A stretch of DNA of 64,000 nt from positions 62,001-126,000 of the forward strand of contig NZ_JACOPF010000005.1 of NCBI RefSeq assembly GCF_014287475.1. The letters are read 5' to 3'. Source of the stretch: Mediterraneibacter hominis. GTDB taxonomy: Bacteria; Bacillota; Clostridia; Lachnospirales; Lachnospiraceae. Under the pieces are notes generated by a model that did no database searches, was not told the origin of the DNA, and worked only from the letters and a program-made list of their open reading frames with translations. The translations under genes were made by a program, and so were the position numbers. Positions within the stretch are counted from its first letter, which is position 1. The number at the start of each line of letters is the position of its first letter. Shown here one piece after another: positions 35,214 through 42,976 of this stretch.

Positions 35214-35242
35214 TTGACATAAGGCCGGACAGGTACTATAAT
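35214..35242 (+). promoter_or_regulatory. Strong promoter of rplM-rpsI
   Basis: TTGACA (35214-35219), a 17-bp spacer and TATAAT (35237-35242): a perfect consensus, just 8 bp after the kinase stop. Confidence 0.9.
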
Positions 35243-35248
35243 ATTACA

Positions 35249-35350
35249 GCATGACATAAGGAGAAACGGTATACACCAAAGCCCCGGAGTGTACTGATTT
35301 CATATATAAAAGCAATGTTATAGTTGAGATTATTAGTAGGAGGAATACCC
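35249..35350 (+). promoter_or_regulatory. Structured 5' leader of rplM (L13-leader-like)
   Basis: The leader of about 100 nt contains a hairpin GGTATACACC / GGAGTGTACT around AAAGCCCC near 35268-35296. Firmicutes rplM transcripts carry an autoregulatory L13 leader in this place; a covariance-model match was not possible here. Confidence 0.5.
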
Positions 35351-35779
35351 ATGAAAACGTATATGGCTAACCCTGACAAGATTGAAAGAAAATGGTATGT
35401 GGTTGATGCAGAAGGGTGTACATTAGGACGCCTTGCTTCTGAAGTTGCAAAGGTGTTGAGAGGTAAGAACAAACCGGAATATACACCTCATATCGATACA
35501 GGTGATTATGTAATCGTTGTAAACGCGGAGAAAATAAAAGTTACAGGTAAGAAACTGCAGCAGAAGATTTATTACAATCACTCTGAATATGTAGGCGGAA
35601 TGAAAGAGACTACATTGGCAGAGATGATGAACAAGAAACCGGAAAAAGTAATTGAGCTGGCTGTTAAAGGAATGCTTCCGAAAGGACCTATGGGCAGAGA
35701 CATGATTAAGAAGCTTCATGTTTACGCTGGACCAGATCACGCACATCAGGCTCAGAAGCCAGAAGTACTGACATTTTAG
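35351..35779 (+). CDS. rplM: 50S ribosomal protein L13
   Basis: 142 residues from ATG 35351 (TAGGAGGAATACCC upstream). L13 hallmarks are [47 protein letters not shown] and [14 protein letters not shown]. It binds 23S rRNA early in large-subunit assembly. Co-transcribed with rpsI. Confidence 0.98.
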   Translation: MKTYMANPDKIERKWYVVDAEGCTLGRLASEVAKVLRGKNKPEYTPHIDTGDYVIVVNAEKIKVTGKKLQQKIYYNHSEYVGGMKETTLAEMMNKKPEKVIELAVKGMLPKGPMGRDMIKKLHVYAGPDHAHQAQKPEVLTF

Positions 35780-35805
35780 GGAAAGGTTGAAAGGAGGACA
35801 TTACA

Positions 35806-36198
35806 GTGGCTAACGCAAAATATTATGGAACAGGAAGAAGAAAAAAATCTATCGCAAGAGTATATCTTGTACCTGGAACAGGTAAGATTACTATCAATAA
35901 GAGAGATATTGACGAGTATCTCGGATTGGAAACATTGAAAGTTGTTGTACGCCAGCCGCTTGTTGCGACGGGTACAGTTGATAAATTTGATGTATTGGTA
36001 AATGTACATGGCGGTGGATATACAGGCCAGGCTGGAGCAATCCGTCACGGTATTGCAAGAGCACTTCTGGAAGCTGATGCTGATTACAGACCGGTTTTGA
36101 AATCCGCAGGTTACCTGACACGTGACCCACGTATGAAAGAACGTAAGAAATACGGTCTTAAGGCAGCACGTAGAGCTCCACAGTTCAGTAAACGTTAA
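35806..36198 (+). CDS. rpsI: 30S ribosomal protein S9
   Basis: 130 residues with a GTG start and RBS AAAGGAGG. Contains [14 protein letters not shown] near the N-terminus and ends in the usual basic tail [17 protein letters not shown], whose last residues reach the P site. 26 bp downstream of rplM. Confidence 0.98.
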   Translation: MANAKYYGTGRRKKSIARVYLVPGTGKITINKRDIDEYLGLETLKVVVRQPLVATGTVDKFDVLVNVHGGGYTGQAGAIRHGIARALLEADADYRPVLKSAGYLTRDPRMKERKKYGLKAARRAPQFSKR

Positions 36199-36238
36199 TC
36201 ATACGTTTCAAAACATACAATTTCAAAAGATTTTACAG

Positions 36239-36275
36239 ACCTCTCAGGGAGAAATCCTTGGGAGGTTTTTTAATG
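36239..36275 (+). terminator. Terminator after rpsI
   Basis: ACCTCTCAGGGA and TCCTTGGGAGGT form a 12-bp stem with two G-T pairs and a GAAA tetraloop, followed by TTTTT. Confidence 0.9.
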
Positions 36276-36329
36276 AAACAAAGCATTTGTATACCATTTC
36301 ACCTTAAGTAGGAAATTATATTTAAACAC

Positions 36330-36358
36330 TTGACAAGTAAATGATTGTTCACTATACT
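36330..36358 (+). promoter_or_regulatory. Promoter of the TetR-rsgA-MFS operon
   Basis: TTGACA (36330-36335), a 17-bp spacer and TATACT (36353-36358). The spacer is filled by the first TetR-type operator. Confidence 0.85.
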
Positions 36359-36382
36359 ATATTAGTAAACAATCGTTTACTA
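36336..36382. promoter_or_regulatory. Two palindromic TetR-type operators
   Basis: The downstream site AGTAAACAATCGTTTACT (36364-36381, extendable to TAGT..ACTA) is a perfect palindrome with a 4-bp centre. The upstream site 36336-36353, read in reverse, is AGTGAACAATCATTTACT, two changes from the first. Start points are 28 bp apart. One fills the -35/-10 spacer and the other lies just after the -10, ideal for tight autorepression. Confidence 0.8.
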
Positions 36383-36393
36383 GATGGAGGGCT

Positions 36394-37014
36394 ATGATGA
36401 ATACGAAGGAAAAAATATTAGTGGCTGCTTTGCGGCTATTTGCTGTCAATGGGTATGAGGCGGTATCTGTCAGCCAGATTGCCGGAGAATTAGGTATAAC
36501 AAAAGGTGCGTTATATAGGCATTATAAAAACAAGAGAGATATTTTTAATTGCATATTTGAATATGTTTGCCAACTGGATGTAGAGCGTTCTCAGAAAAGC
36601 GGTGTTCCGGAAAAGGATTATTCGGAAATGCCGGAAGCTTTTTCTAATGTATCAGCAGAAAGTATAGGCGATTATATGAAAGCACAATTTCGTTATTGGA
36701 GTGAAGATGAAATTGCCTGCAATTTTCGCAAAATGCTGACACTGGAACAATACAAATCCTCGGAAATGAATGATTTATACCAAAAAGTTCTTGTAAGTGG
36801 ACCCTTGGATTATATAGAAAATCTGTTTCGCGAACTATCAAAGGAACAAGAGAAACGGTTGCCATCGTCCCATGCGTTAGCAGTAGAGTTTTATGCTCCT
36901 TTTTATCTTTTGCTCAGTTTGTCGGATGGAGCAGATTGTAAGGAGAAAAAAGATGAAATCGCCAAAAGCTATGTGTGTTATATCAACGATTTCTTTCAAA
37001 AATATTTTGCATAA
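36394..37014 (+). CDS. TetR/AcrR-family regulator
   Basis: 206 residues. N-terminal HTH: KILVAALRLFAVNGYEAVSV, then AGELGITKGALYRHYKNKRDIF. The C-terminal ligand domain is not assignable. RBS GGAGGG. It lies behind two copies of a matching palindrome, so it is likely to repress itself and the following rsgA and efflux genes. Induction by a drug-like ligand is the usual role of such a regulator next to an MFS pump; the ligand is unknown. Confidence 0.9.
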   Translation: MMNTKEKILVAALRLFAVNGYEAVSVSQIAGELGITKGALYRHYKNKRDIFNCIFEYVCQLDVERSQKSGVPEKDYSEMPEAFSNVSAESIGDYMKAQFRYWSEDEIACNFRKMLTLEQYKSSEMNDLYQKVLVSGPLDYIENLFRELSKEQEKRLPSSHALAVEFYAPFYLLLSLSDGADCKEKKDEIAKSYVCYINDFFQKYFA

Positions 37015-37040
37015 AAACTTATAGCAGAAAGGAAATTATA

Positions 37041-38102
37041 GTGAATAATTTGATTAACATAAAAAAATACGGATTCTCTGAAGCATTTTCAAACGAAACT
37101 TTACAAGATGCTTCATTAGAACCAGCTCGTGTTCTATCGCAGGAAAAAGGGTTCTATCGAGTTGTAACGGACAAAGGCGAGAAATTGGCGGAAGTGTCAG
37201 GAAAGTTCCGATTTCAGGCTACGGCTTCTTCCGATTACCCGGCTGTTGGAGATTTTGTACGGGTAAATTGGAACGAATCTGGCAACAGTGCAATCATCGA
37301 ATCACTGTTGCCGCGAAAAAGTGCTTTTATCCGAAAAGCGGCTGGTGAACCGCAGCAGGAACAGGTAGTTGCTGCAAACATTGATACGATATTTTTATGT
37401 ATGGCATTAAACAATGATTTTAATCTCAGGAGGTTGGAACGATATATTTCCATTGCATGGGACAGCAGTGCTATGCCGGTCGTTGTACTGACAAAATCAG
37501 ATTTGTGCGATGATTTGGAGAACAAACTTTCAAAAGTATCTTCGATTGCTTTTGGAATAGACATTCTGGTTACGACCTCAACAGAAGAAAATGGATACAA
37601 GGAACTTCTACCATTCATTTCGGAGGGAAAGACGATAGCATTCATTGGTTCTTCGGGCGTAGGAAAATCCACCCTTATTAATCGATTATTAGGTAAAGAA
37701 TACCTAAAAACAGACGGACTACGCAATGACGATAAAGGTAGACATACCACTACCCGCAGAGAATTGTTTGTGCTCCCTTCAGGCGGTATGGTAATCGATA
37801 CTCCGGGTATGCGTGAATTTGGAATGTGGGATAACGATACAGGAATTGAGAGAACTTTTACGGACATTGAAGAACTCGCTGTTCAGTGCAAATTCCGTAA
37901 TTGTACTCACACAAATGAGCCGGGATGTGCCATTAGAAGTGCACTGGAAATGGGAGAATTGCAGATAGAACGCTGGCAATCCTATCGGAAACTAAAAGCT
38001 GAAAATGATTATATTGAAGATAAGGAAAGCTATATGATTGCAAAAGGAAAACGGGAAAAAGAAATTTCAAAGCTGATAAAAAAAATGCCAATCAAACGGT
38101 AG
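37041..38102 (+). CDS. rsgA: RsgA-type circularly permuted ribosome GTPase
   Basis: 353 residues from GTG 37041 (AAAGGAAA upstream). N-terminal OB fold; then the permuted GTPase order: G4 TKSD near 155, G1 GSSGVGKST near 210, G3 DTPGMREF near 255. The C-terminal zinc region is CKFRNCTHTNEPGC. RsgA binds the 30S subunit and aids its maturation. Here it lies between a TetR regulator and a drug-type MFS pump instead of the usual rsgA-rpe context, so it may be a second copy tied to stress from ribosome-targeting compounds. That purpose is inference. Confidence 0.88.
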   Translation: MNNLINIKKYGFSEAFSNETLQDASLEPARVLSQEKGFYRVVTDKGEKLAEVSGKFRFQATASSDYPAVGDFVRVNWNESGNSAIIESLLPRKSAFIRKAAGEPQQEQVVAANIDTIFLCMALNNDFNLRRLERYISIAWDSSAMPVVVLTKSDLCDDLENKLSKVSSIAFGIDILVTTSTEENGYKELLPFISEGKTIAFIGSSGVGKSTLINRLLGKEYLKTDGLRNDDKGRHTTTRRELFVLPSGGMVIDTPGMREFGMWDNDTGIERTFTDIEELAVQCKFRNCTHTNEPGCAIRSALEMGELQIERWQSYRKLKAENDYIEDKESYMIAKGKREKEISKLIKKMPIKR

Positions 38103-38119
38103 TAGAATGGAGAGTATTT

Positions 38120-38164
38120 ATGGAGCAGAAAGTGATTATTAGAAAAAAGGAACAAAAAAGATAA
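38120..38164 (+). CDS. Possible 14-codon leader peptide coupled to the MFS gene
   Basis: ATG at 38120, preceded by TGGAGAG, encodes MEQKVIIRKKEQKR. Its TAA stop ends at 38164, the first base of the MFS start codon (TAATG). It contains Arg-Lys-Lys, which fits the plus-x-plus motif known to stall ribosomes with macrolides. It may regulate the pump by stalling or simply couple translation. No expression evidence. Confidence 0.4.
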   Translation: MEQKVIIRKKEQKR

Positions 38165-39360
38165 TGATAATAAAACAAACGAAAAATAATTGGAAAAGAA
38201 ATACTACTCTTTTTCTCATGAGTCAATGTATTACCTTGTTTGGTTCGATGATTGTACAAATGTCAATCATTTGGTATGTAACTTTGAAAACATCAAGTGG
38301 AACGTGGGTGGCTGCATTTACGATATGCTCTTATCTACCGCAATTTTTGACTTCTTTTCTAGGTGGAGTATGGGCAGACAGATACAGTCACAAAAATTTA
38401 ATCATTCTTTCTGATACTGTAATTATGCTGGCAACTTTTATTATGTTTTTAGTAATACCTATGATGTCGTCAGATGTCATATTGTTAAGTGGATTATTGG
38501 GAATATCTATTATCCGCTCCATTGGTGCGGGAGTTCAAACACCTGCTGTCAATGCTGTAATACCGTATCTTGTACCAGAGGAATATCTGATGAAGTACAA
38601 TGGAATAAATGCAACAATGCAGTCTATTGTCCAGTTTGCGTCCCCTGCTGTCGCAGGTGTTGTATTATCAGCAGGAACATTCCGCTCAACACTTTTAATT
38701 GATATTCTGACAGCTTTTGTTGGCATTGGAATATTATTTTTCTTACGCTTGCCAGTAAAATCTGTGACAAATGAAGCAGTGTCTATTTTAGAAGATATAA
38801 AAGCTGGTATTTGCTATTCCTTTTCAGATAAAAATATCGGGAAAATATTGATCGTTTATGGTATGTTTATCTTCTTATGTGTACCAGCCGGATTTATGTC
38901 AGCATTGTTAGTCAGTCGTGCTTATGGAGATACTTATTGGTATTTAACAGCAACAGAACTGATTGGGTTTGCCGGAATGACTTTAGGCGGCATATTGATA
39001 GGAATTTGGGGAGGTTTCCCAAACAGAGTAAAAACATTGGCGGTCGGATTGTCTGCTCTTAGTATTATGACAGTTGGCATGGGCATATCTCCTTACTTTT
39101 TACTTTATCTTGTAATAATGTTCTTATACAGTATAGCATTGACAATGATACAGACATCGACAACCACAATTATACAGGAGAAGGCGGATGAATCCATGCA
39201 GGGGCGTGTTTTTGGATTGATGGGAGCAATGTATTCTGGATTTCTTCCTGCTGGAATGGCTGTTTTTGGTCCGCTTTCAGATATTTTTCCGTTACGGTGG
39301 ATTATGGTTGGTACTGGCATTGCCCTTGCCTTTGTGGTTATTTACTTAACAATAGAGTAG
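38164..39360 (+). CDS. MFS transporter, DHA3 (Mef/macrolide efflux-like) family
   Basis: 398 residues with 12 predicted membrane helices. It has the DHA3 pattern of Mef-type pumps: LFGSMIVQMSIIWYVTLKTSSG near 25, GGVWADRYSHKNLIILSD near 70 (MFS motif A variant), RSIGAGVQTPAVNAVIPYLVPEE near 120-140 and MLQ-like MQGRVFGLMGAMYSG near 345. It probably expels a hydrophobic drug or metabolite. Start overlaps the stop of the short leader ORF. It is third in the TetR-rsgA operon. Confidence 0.87.
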   Translation: MIIKQTKNNWKRNTTLFLMSQCITLFGSMIVQMSIIWYVTLKTSSGTWVAAFTICSYLPQFLTSFLGGVWADRYSHKNLIILSDTVIMLATFIMFLVIPMMSSDVILLSGLLGISIIRSIGAGVQTPAVNAVIPYLVPEEYLMKYNGINATMQSIVQFASPAVAGVVLSAGTFRSTLLIDILTAFVGIGILFFLRLPVKSVTNEAVSILEDIKAGICYSFSDKNIGKILIVYGMFIFLCVPAGFMSALLVSRAYGDTYWYLTATELIGFAGMTLGGILIGIWGGFPNRVKTLAVGLSALSIMTVGMGISPYFLLYLVIMFLYSIALTMIQTSTTTIIQEKADESMQGRVFGLMGAMYSGFLPAGMAVFGPLSDIFPLRWIMVGTGIALAFVVIYLTIE

Positions 39361-39378
39361 GAAACAAAGGGGCATCCG

Positions 39379-39729
39379 TTGGGAGGGAAATGTGTTGCTG
39401 CCAAATGCTATCAGTCAGGTGGTGAAAAGTGTTTTTTACAATATAAGAAGCAGCTAATAGATGAAGTTAATTCTTTTAAAATTAAGGACATGCCGCCTAT
39501 AACAACACTTTTTCAATTAAGCGGCGCTTATGTGAATTTGGAATACACGCTTCCCGATGAGAGGAAAATCAAATTGCTTGACGATACAAAAATATATATC
39601 GGCTGTCAAGTAGAAAAAACAAATAGCGACAGATGTTATGGATTTGTTGCGGACAACGATTATCTGCTCATATGCGAGTATGGGTGTAATGGTGCAGAAC
39701 CTGAGATTGTGATTTACAAAAAAAGATAA
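39379..39729 (+). CDS. Small Cys-containing protein of unknown function
   Basis: 116 residues from a TTG start with AAAGGGG 6 bp upstream; no in-frame ATG serves better. It begins with a Cys cluster (CVAAKCYQSGGEKC) that could bind metal and then has a compact alpha/beta-like body with a C-terminal CEYGCNG. 18 bp after the MFS gene, so part of the same transcript. I do not recognise the family. Confidence 0.6.
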   Translation: MGGKCVAAKCYQSGGEKCFLQYKKQLIDEVNSFKIKDMPPITTLFQLSGAYVNLEYTLPDERKIKLLDDTKIYIGCQVEKTNSDRCYGFVADNDYLLICEYGCNGAEPEIVIYKKR

Positions 39730-39948
39730 GTAGTCAGGTGGATGATTCATAAGGTGTGCTGAGGAGTAATGAGAAGTCCTGCGTTCGTAATGTGTTTGCA
39801 ATACTACATTCCAAGAACCCAGTAAAATCAGGCATTCCCAGTTGCCCAAACGTTAATTAACTGTTTTAAATCGAAAAGTTCAAAAGCTCGAAAAATTTAA
39901 GTTTTCCAGGTTTTTTATAATCATTGGATTAGATGAGAGGTGAATTTT

Positions 39949-40269
39949 ATGAGGGATATACCAACTATATTAGAGGAATTACAGAATTTAGCGCTCAAGG
40001 ATGAGTCTGTACGGCAGAGACTTTTGAAAACAAGGGAGGCGACAGAGCCTCTGTCTGCATTTTGCAGGACCTGCAGGGAACTGGGATATGAATTGTATGA
40101 GATGGAATTAATCAGTGCGGGAGAGGAATTTTATGCGACAATGAAGCGGAGTACAAACGGAGGTGGAGAGAATTCTCCGGTTCTTAACGGGGAGGATGAT
40201 TTTTACGAAATGTTTTTTGCAAATATCACTAATATAAATAAGTCCGCTTCAATAAGGAAACGGACTTAA
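39949..40269 (+). CDS. Small protein, possibly Nif11-like leader peptide
   Basis: 106 residues from ATG 39949 (GAGAGGTG upstream; a GTG at 39940 is possible). The first 55 residues read like a Nif11-type helical leader: LEELQNLALKDESVRQRLLK, then ELGYELYEMELISAGEEF. A GGG follows at 71-73 and then a polar, Cys-free tail. Nif11 leaders belong to RiPP precursors, but no modification enzyme lies nearby. The last codons are encoded by the terminator hairpin at 40240-40267, so the tail may be fortuitous. Confidence 0.55.
   Translation: MRDIPTILEELQNLALKDESVRQRLLKTREATEPLSAFCRTCRELGYELYEMELISAGEEFYATMKRSTNGGGENSPVLNGEDDFYEMFFANITNINKSASIRKRT
40240..40267. terminator. Bidirectional hairpin between convergent genes
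   Basis: AAGTCCG and CGGACTT flank a 14-nt loop. T-tracts are weak on both sides, but the position between convergent genes fits transcription ending. Confidence 0.4.
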
Positions 40270-40283
40270 TCACAAGAAAAACG

Positions 40284-40769
40284 CTATGAGGCAAATTCCT
40301 CCTGGCCATTTTTCCTTTCAAATATACAGCGGAACAGAAAACGTACCAGCGGCCCGCAGAAGAAAAGCTGCCAGAAAAATGCCATGGGAAAATTTAAAAC
40401 AACTGTCTGTAGCCAAACAGGCAGAAATTCACTTCCTGGTTGTTTAAAAATGCATATCCCCCAGAGACTCATAATCGGACACATAAAAGCGACTGTGACA
40501 GAAGATCTGATGAGAATGACAAAGACAGGCTTGTCTTCTCCGGGAGTTACCAACTGAAAAACGATTTTAGGCACAATTCTTTCGACAATGAAAAAGCTCA
40601 TAATAAAACAAATAGGCAGTATTAATATTATTTCGCGGAATGTATGCAGCATTCCGGCGTTAGTCAGACCGTGCATCCGAAGTCCTGTGTTGTAAAGCTC
40701 CATAGCTATAACCATAAAGAATGACATCAGCAGGCAGAAAACTACCTCCTGGAATTTTGTTTTTGGCAT
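40284..40769 (-). CDS. DUF2798-like small membrane protein
   Basis: 161 residues from ATG 40769, chosen for GGAGGATTATT upstream; the longer frame lacks an RBS. Four hydrophobic helices are arranged as two repeats, each beginning with a basic residue and ending in a short loop, as in DUF2798 proteins. Function unknown. Single gene. Confidence 0.7.
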   Translation of the reverse strand: MPKTKFQEVVFCLLMSFFMVIAMELYNTGLRMHGLTNAGMLHTFREIILILPICFIMSFFIVERIVPKIVFQLVTPGEDKPVFVILIRSSVTVAFMCPIMSLWGICIFKQPGSEFLPVWLQTVVLNFPMAFFWQLFFCGPLVRFLFRCIFERKNGQEEFAS

Positions 40770-40978
40770 AATAATCCTCCGTTTCTCAATATAAAAAGGC
40801 GTTAATCCATTGATGCACAATAGACTACGCCTTAGAGACTTATTTCTATTTGGCTGATTAAGCTCATTTCTATGTTATTTTCTGCTGTAATTTAGACGAA
40901 CTAAAACTACAACAGAAATAATTATAGCAAAAGAATTTAGAAAATTCAAGCTGAGAATATTGAAAAAAGATACGCGGC

Positions 40979-41215
40979 TTATACAGAATCATCTGTAGCA
41001 TTTCCTTTATGATAAGTGATAAGGCTGCCGACATCAATTTGAAGATAATAACACAGTTTACAGATCAAACCAGCGTCTAAGCGTTGAAATTCACTGCGGC
41101 AGTATCGGTTAAAGTTAGAACGTGGAATATCTAAATCTTTGCAGATTTTATTTTTGGAGATGTGTTTTTCTTTTAGTATTTCATCTATATGAAACTCCAA
41201 ATAGCCGTAGTCCAT
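40979..41215 (-). CDS. XRE/Cro-type small HTH protein
   Basis: 78 residues, almost all a Cro/CI helix-turn-helix (EILKEKHISKNKICKDLDIP, then SNFNRYCRSEFQRLDAGLICKLCYYLQIDVGSLI). RBS AAAGGAGAA. Divergent from the unknown 41347 gene; repeats between the two may be its binding sites. Confidence 0.85.
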   Translation of the reverse strand: MDYGYLEFHIDEILKEKHISKNKICKDLDIPRSNFNRYCRSEFQRLDAGLICKLCYYLQIDVGSLITYHKGNATDDSV

Positions 41216-41266
41216 TCAAATTCTCCTTTACAAATTTATTCTAATTATATATAATGAGGTAGTAAA

Positions 41267-41319
41267 TAGTAAGTCACTATAAAGGGACTCACTATATCGT
41301 CATCCTTATAGCGAGACTT
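41267..41319. promoter_or_regulatory. Repeats between the XRE gene and 41347
   Basis: TAGTAAGTC (41267-41275) is the inverse of GACTCACTA (41286-41294) with one change. CACTATA occurs in the same orientation twice, and TATAGCGAGACT (41308-41319) is a further inverted variant. Likely operator for the small HTH protein. Confidence 0.4.
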
Positions 41320-41346
41320 TTACTGTAAATCAGAGAGTGGTGGATT

Positions 41347-41664
41347 ATGCGGGAATTATTTGAGGAACTTAAGGTATGCATGGACAATCTGAGATACTGT
41401 GTTGGCATGGAGAAATCTTGTTACAGGATCAAGGGAACCGAATTGGATATTAAACAGTGTCTGGAGAGATTCGAAAATGAGATACAGTATTATTATTACA
41501 AGAATTTGTCTTGTTTATCAGAAAAGGGTGGACAGAGGAACAAATTTGCGGAATATTTTGACCAATATAGAAGTGTAAAAGAAAGGATAATCTTATTATA
41601 CATAGAAACTGACTGGAAAATATTCTGTAAAAAATATAATACGGCGGACAATGAGGAAAAGTAA
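41347..41664 (+). CDS. Hypothetical protein, helical, Cys- and Tyr-rich
   Basis: 105 residues, ATG start, weak RBS (GAGAGTGGTGG). Amphipathic helices with several Cys (four in the first 40 residues, CMDNLRYCVGMEKSC) and clustered Tyr (YYYYK). I do not recognise it. Divergent from the XRE protein and followed by a strong terminator, so it is probably a real short transcript. Confidence 0.5.
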   Translation: MRELFEELKVCMDNLRYCVGMEKSCYRIKGTELDIKQCLERFENEIQYYYYKNLSCLSEKGGQRNKFAEYFDQYRSVKERIILLYIETDWKIFCKKYNTADNEEK

Positions 41665-41720
41665 GGGTATCGCTTCTCTGAAATATTGATTTACAGAGAA
41701 GTGATACCCTTTTTATAAAA
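41665..41720 (+). terminator. Terminator after 41347 gene
   Basis: GGGTATCGCTTCTCTG pairs with CAGAGAAGTGATACCC (one G-T), followed by TTTTTATA. Confidence 0.9.
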
Positions 41721-41737
41721 ATAATATATGAAATTGG

Positions 41738-41785
41738 TACCCTTTCTTTACAGATTGTGTGTGCTCTTGTAAAGAGAGGGTATGA
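41738..41785 (-). terminator. Hairpin after prs
   Basis: On the minus strand ACCCTCTCTTTACA pairs with TGTAAAGAAAGGGT with one mismatch, about 10 bp after the prs stop. The T-tract is poor. Confidence 0.45.
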
Positions 41786-41791
41786 ACTATG

Positions 41792-42976
41792 TTAGATTGT
41801 TTCTCCGTTTTTATATTTTTGCAGTACACGCTGAATACGTTCATTTGGATTCAACAGGGAGTTGATAGAACCGTCATGGTTTAATGTATCAATCAACAGG
41901 GCAATATATTTACTCATATCGCAGCTAATATAGTAGGGCCTGGATAGCAGCTCTGGAGTCTGATAGATTAGATTTGTCGTAAGGATACCTGTGAGAATCC
42001 CATCTTCATATGCTTTGTCAAACTTTTCCATGCCGTTAGTGAACAGACCGAATGTAGCTGCGGCAAAAATACGTTTTGCCTTGCGGCGCTTTAATTCTGT
42101 TGCAACTTCAATGATACTGTCTCCGGAGGAAATCATATCGTCAATGATAATTACGTCTTTCCCCTCTACAGAACTGCCAAGAAATTCATGTGCTACAATT
42201 GGATTTCGCCCATCTACAATTTTTGTATAGTCGCGTCGTTTATAGAACATACCCATATCGAGCCCAAGCACGTTAGCCAGGTATATAGCGCGGTTTGTTC
42301 CGCCCTCGTCAGGGCTGATTGCCATCATATGTGCACTGTCAATCTGTAGATCTTTTACATTTCTTAAAAGGCCTTTGATGAACTGGTAGGTGGGAGATAC
42401 GGTCTCAAATCCACTTAAAGGAATTGCGTTTTGTACACGTGGATCGTGTGCATCGAATGTCAGGATATTCTCTACTCCCATACGGACGAGTTCCTGGAGC
42501 GCGAGAGCACAGTCCAGAGACTCTCTGCCGCTTCGTTTATGCTGGCGGCTTTCATAGAGGAAGGGCATAATAACATTGACACGACGGCCTTTTCCGCCAA
42601 CGGCGGCGATCGCACGTTTCAAGTTTTGAAAATGGTCATCTGGAGACATGTGATTGATATTTCCAGTGAGAGAATAGGTTACACTATAGTTGCAAACATC
42701 TACTAAGATGTATAAATCTTTTCCGCGGACTGACTCTGCAATGATTCCTTTTGCTTCTCCGGAACCAAAGCGAGGAATTTTAGCGTCAATGATAAAAGAG
42801 TCTTTTTCGTATCCGGCGAAAGCAATATCGTCTTTATATTTGGATGCGCTTTCTTTTCTCCATTTGACCAGATAATCATCAACCTTTTTCACCAGCTGTT
42901 CGCAGCCAGTAACTGGAATCAGGCCCAGTGCGCCAACTGGAATATTTTCTAAAATTCGTTCTGTTCGACTTAGCAT
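41792..42976 (-). CDS. prs: Ribose-phosphate pyrophosphokinase
   Basis: 394 residues, about 80 longer than the common form. It keeps the catalytic segments: MPFLYESRQHKRSGRESL, TFDAHDPRVQNAIP, and the PRPP loop VIIIDDMISSGDS. The long form with an N-terminal extension is seen in Clostridia. It makes PRPP from ribose 5-phosphate and ATP. Its start overlaps the helicase-loader gene by 7 bp, so it is the last gene of the dnaD-dnaI transcript. Confidence 0.92.
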   Translation of the reverse strand: MLSRTERILENIPVGALGLIPVTGCEQLVKKVDDYLVKWRKESASKYKDDIAFAGYEKDSFIIDAKIPRFGSGEAKGIIAESVRGKDLYILVDVCNYSVTYSLTGNINHMSPDDHFQNLKRAIAAVGGKGRRVNVIMPFLYESRQHKRSGRESLDCALALQELVRMGVENILTFDAHDPRVQNAIPLSGFETVSPTYQFIKGLLRNVKDLQIDSAHMMAISPDEGGTNRAIYLANVLGLDMGMFYKRRDYTKIVDGRNPIVAHEFLGSSVEGKDVIIIDDMISSGDSIIEVATELKRRKAKRIFAAATFGLFTNGMEKFDKAYEDGILTGILTTNLIYQTPELLSRPYYISCDMSKYIALLIDTLNHDGSINSLLNPNERIQRVLQKYKNGETI

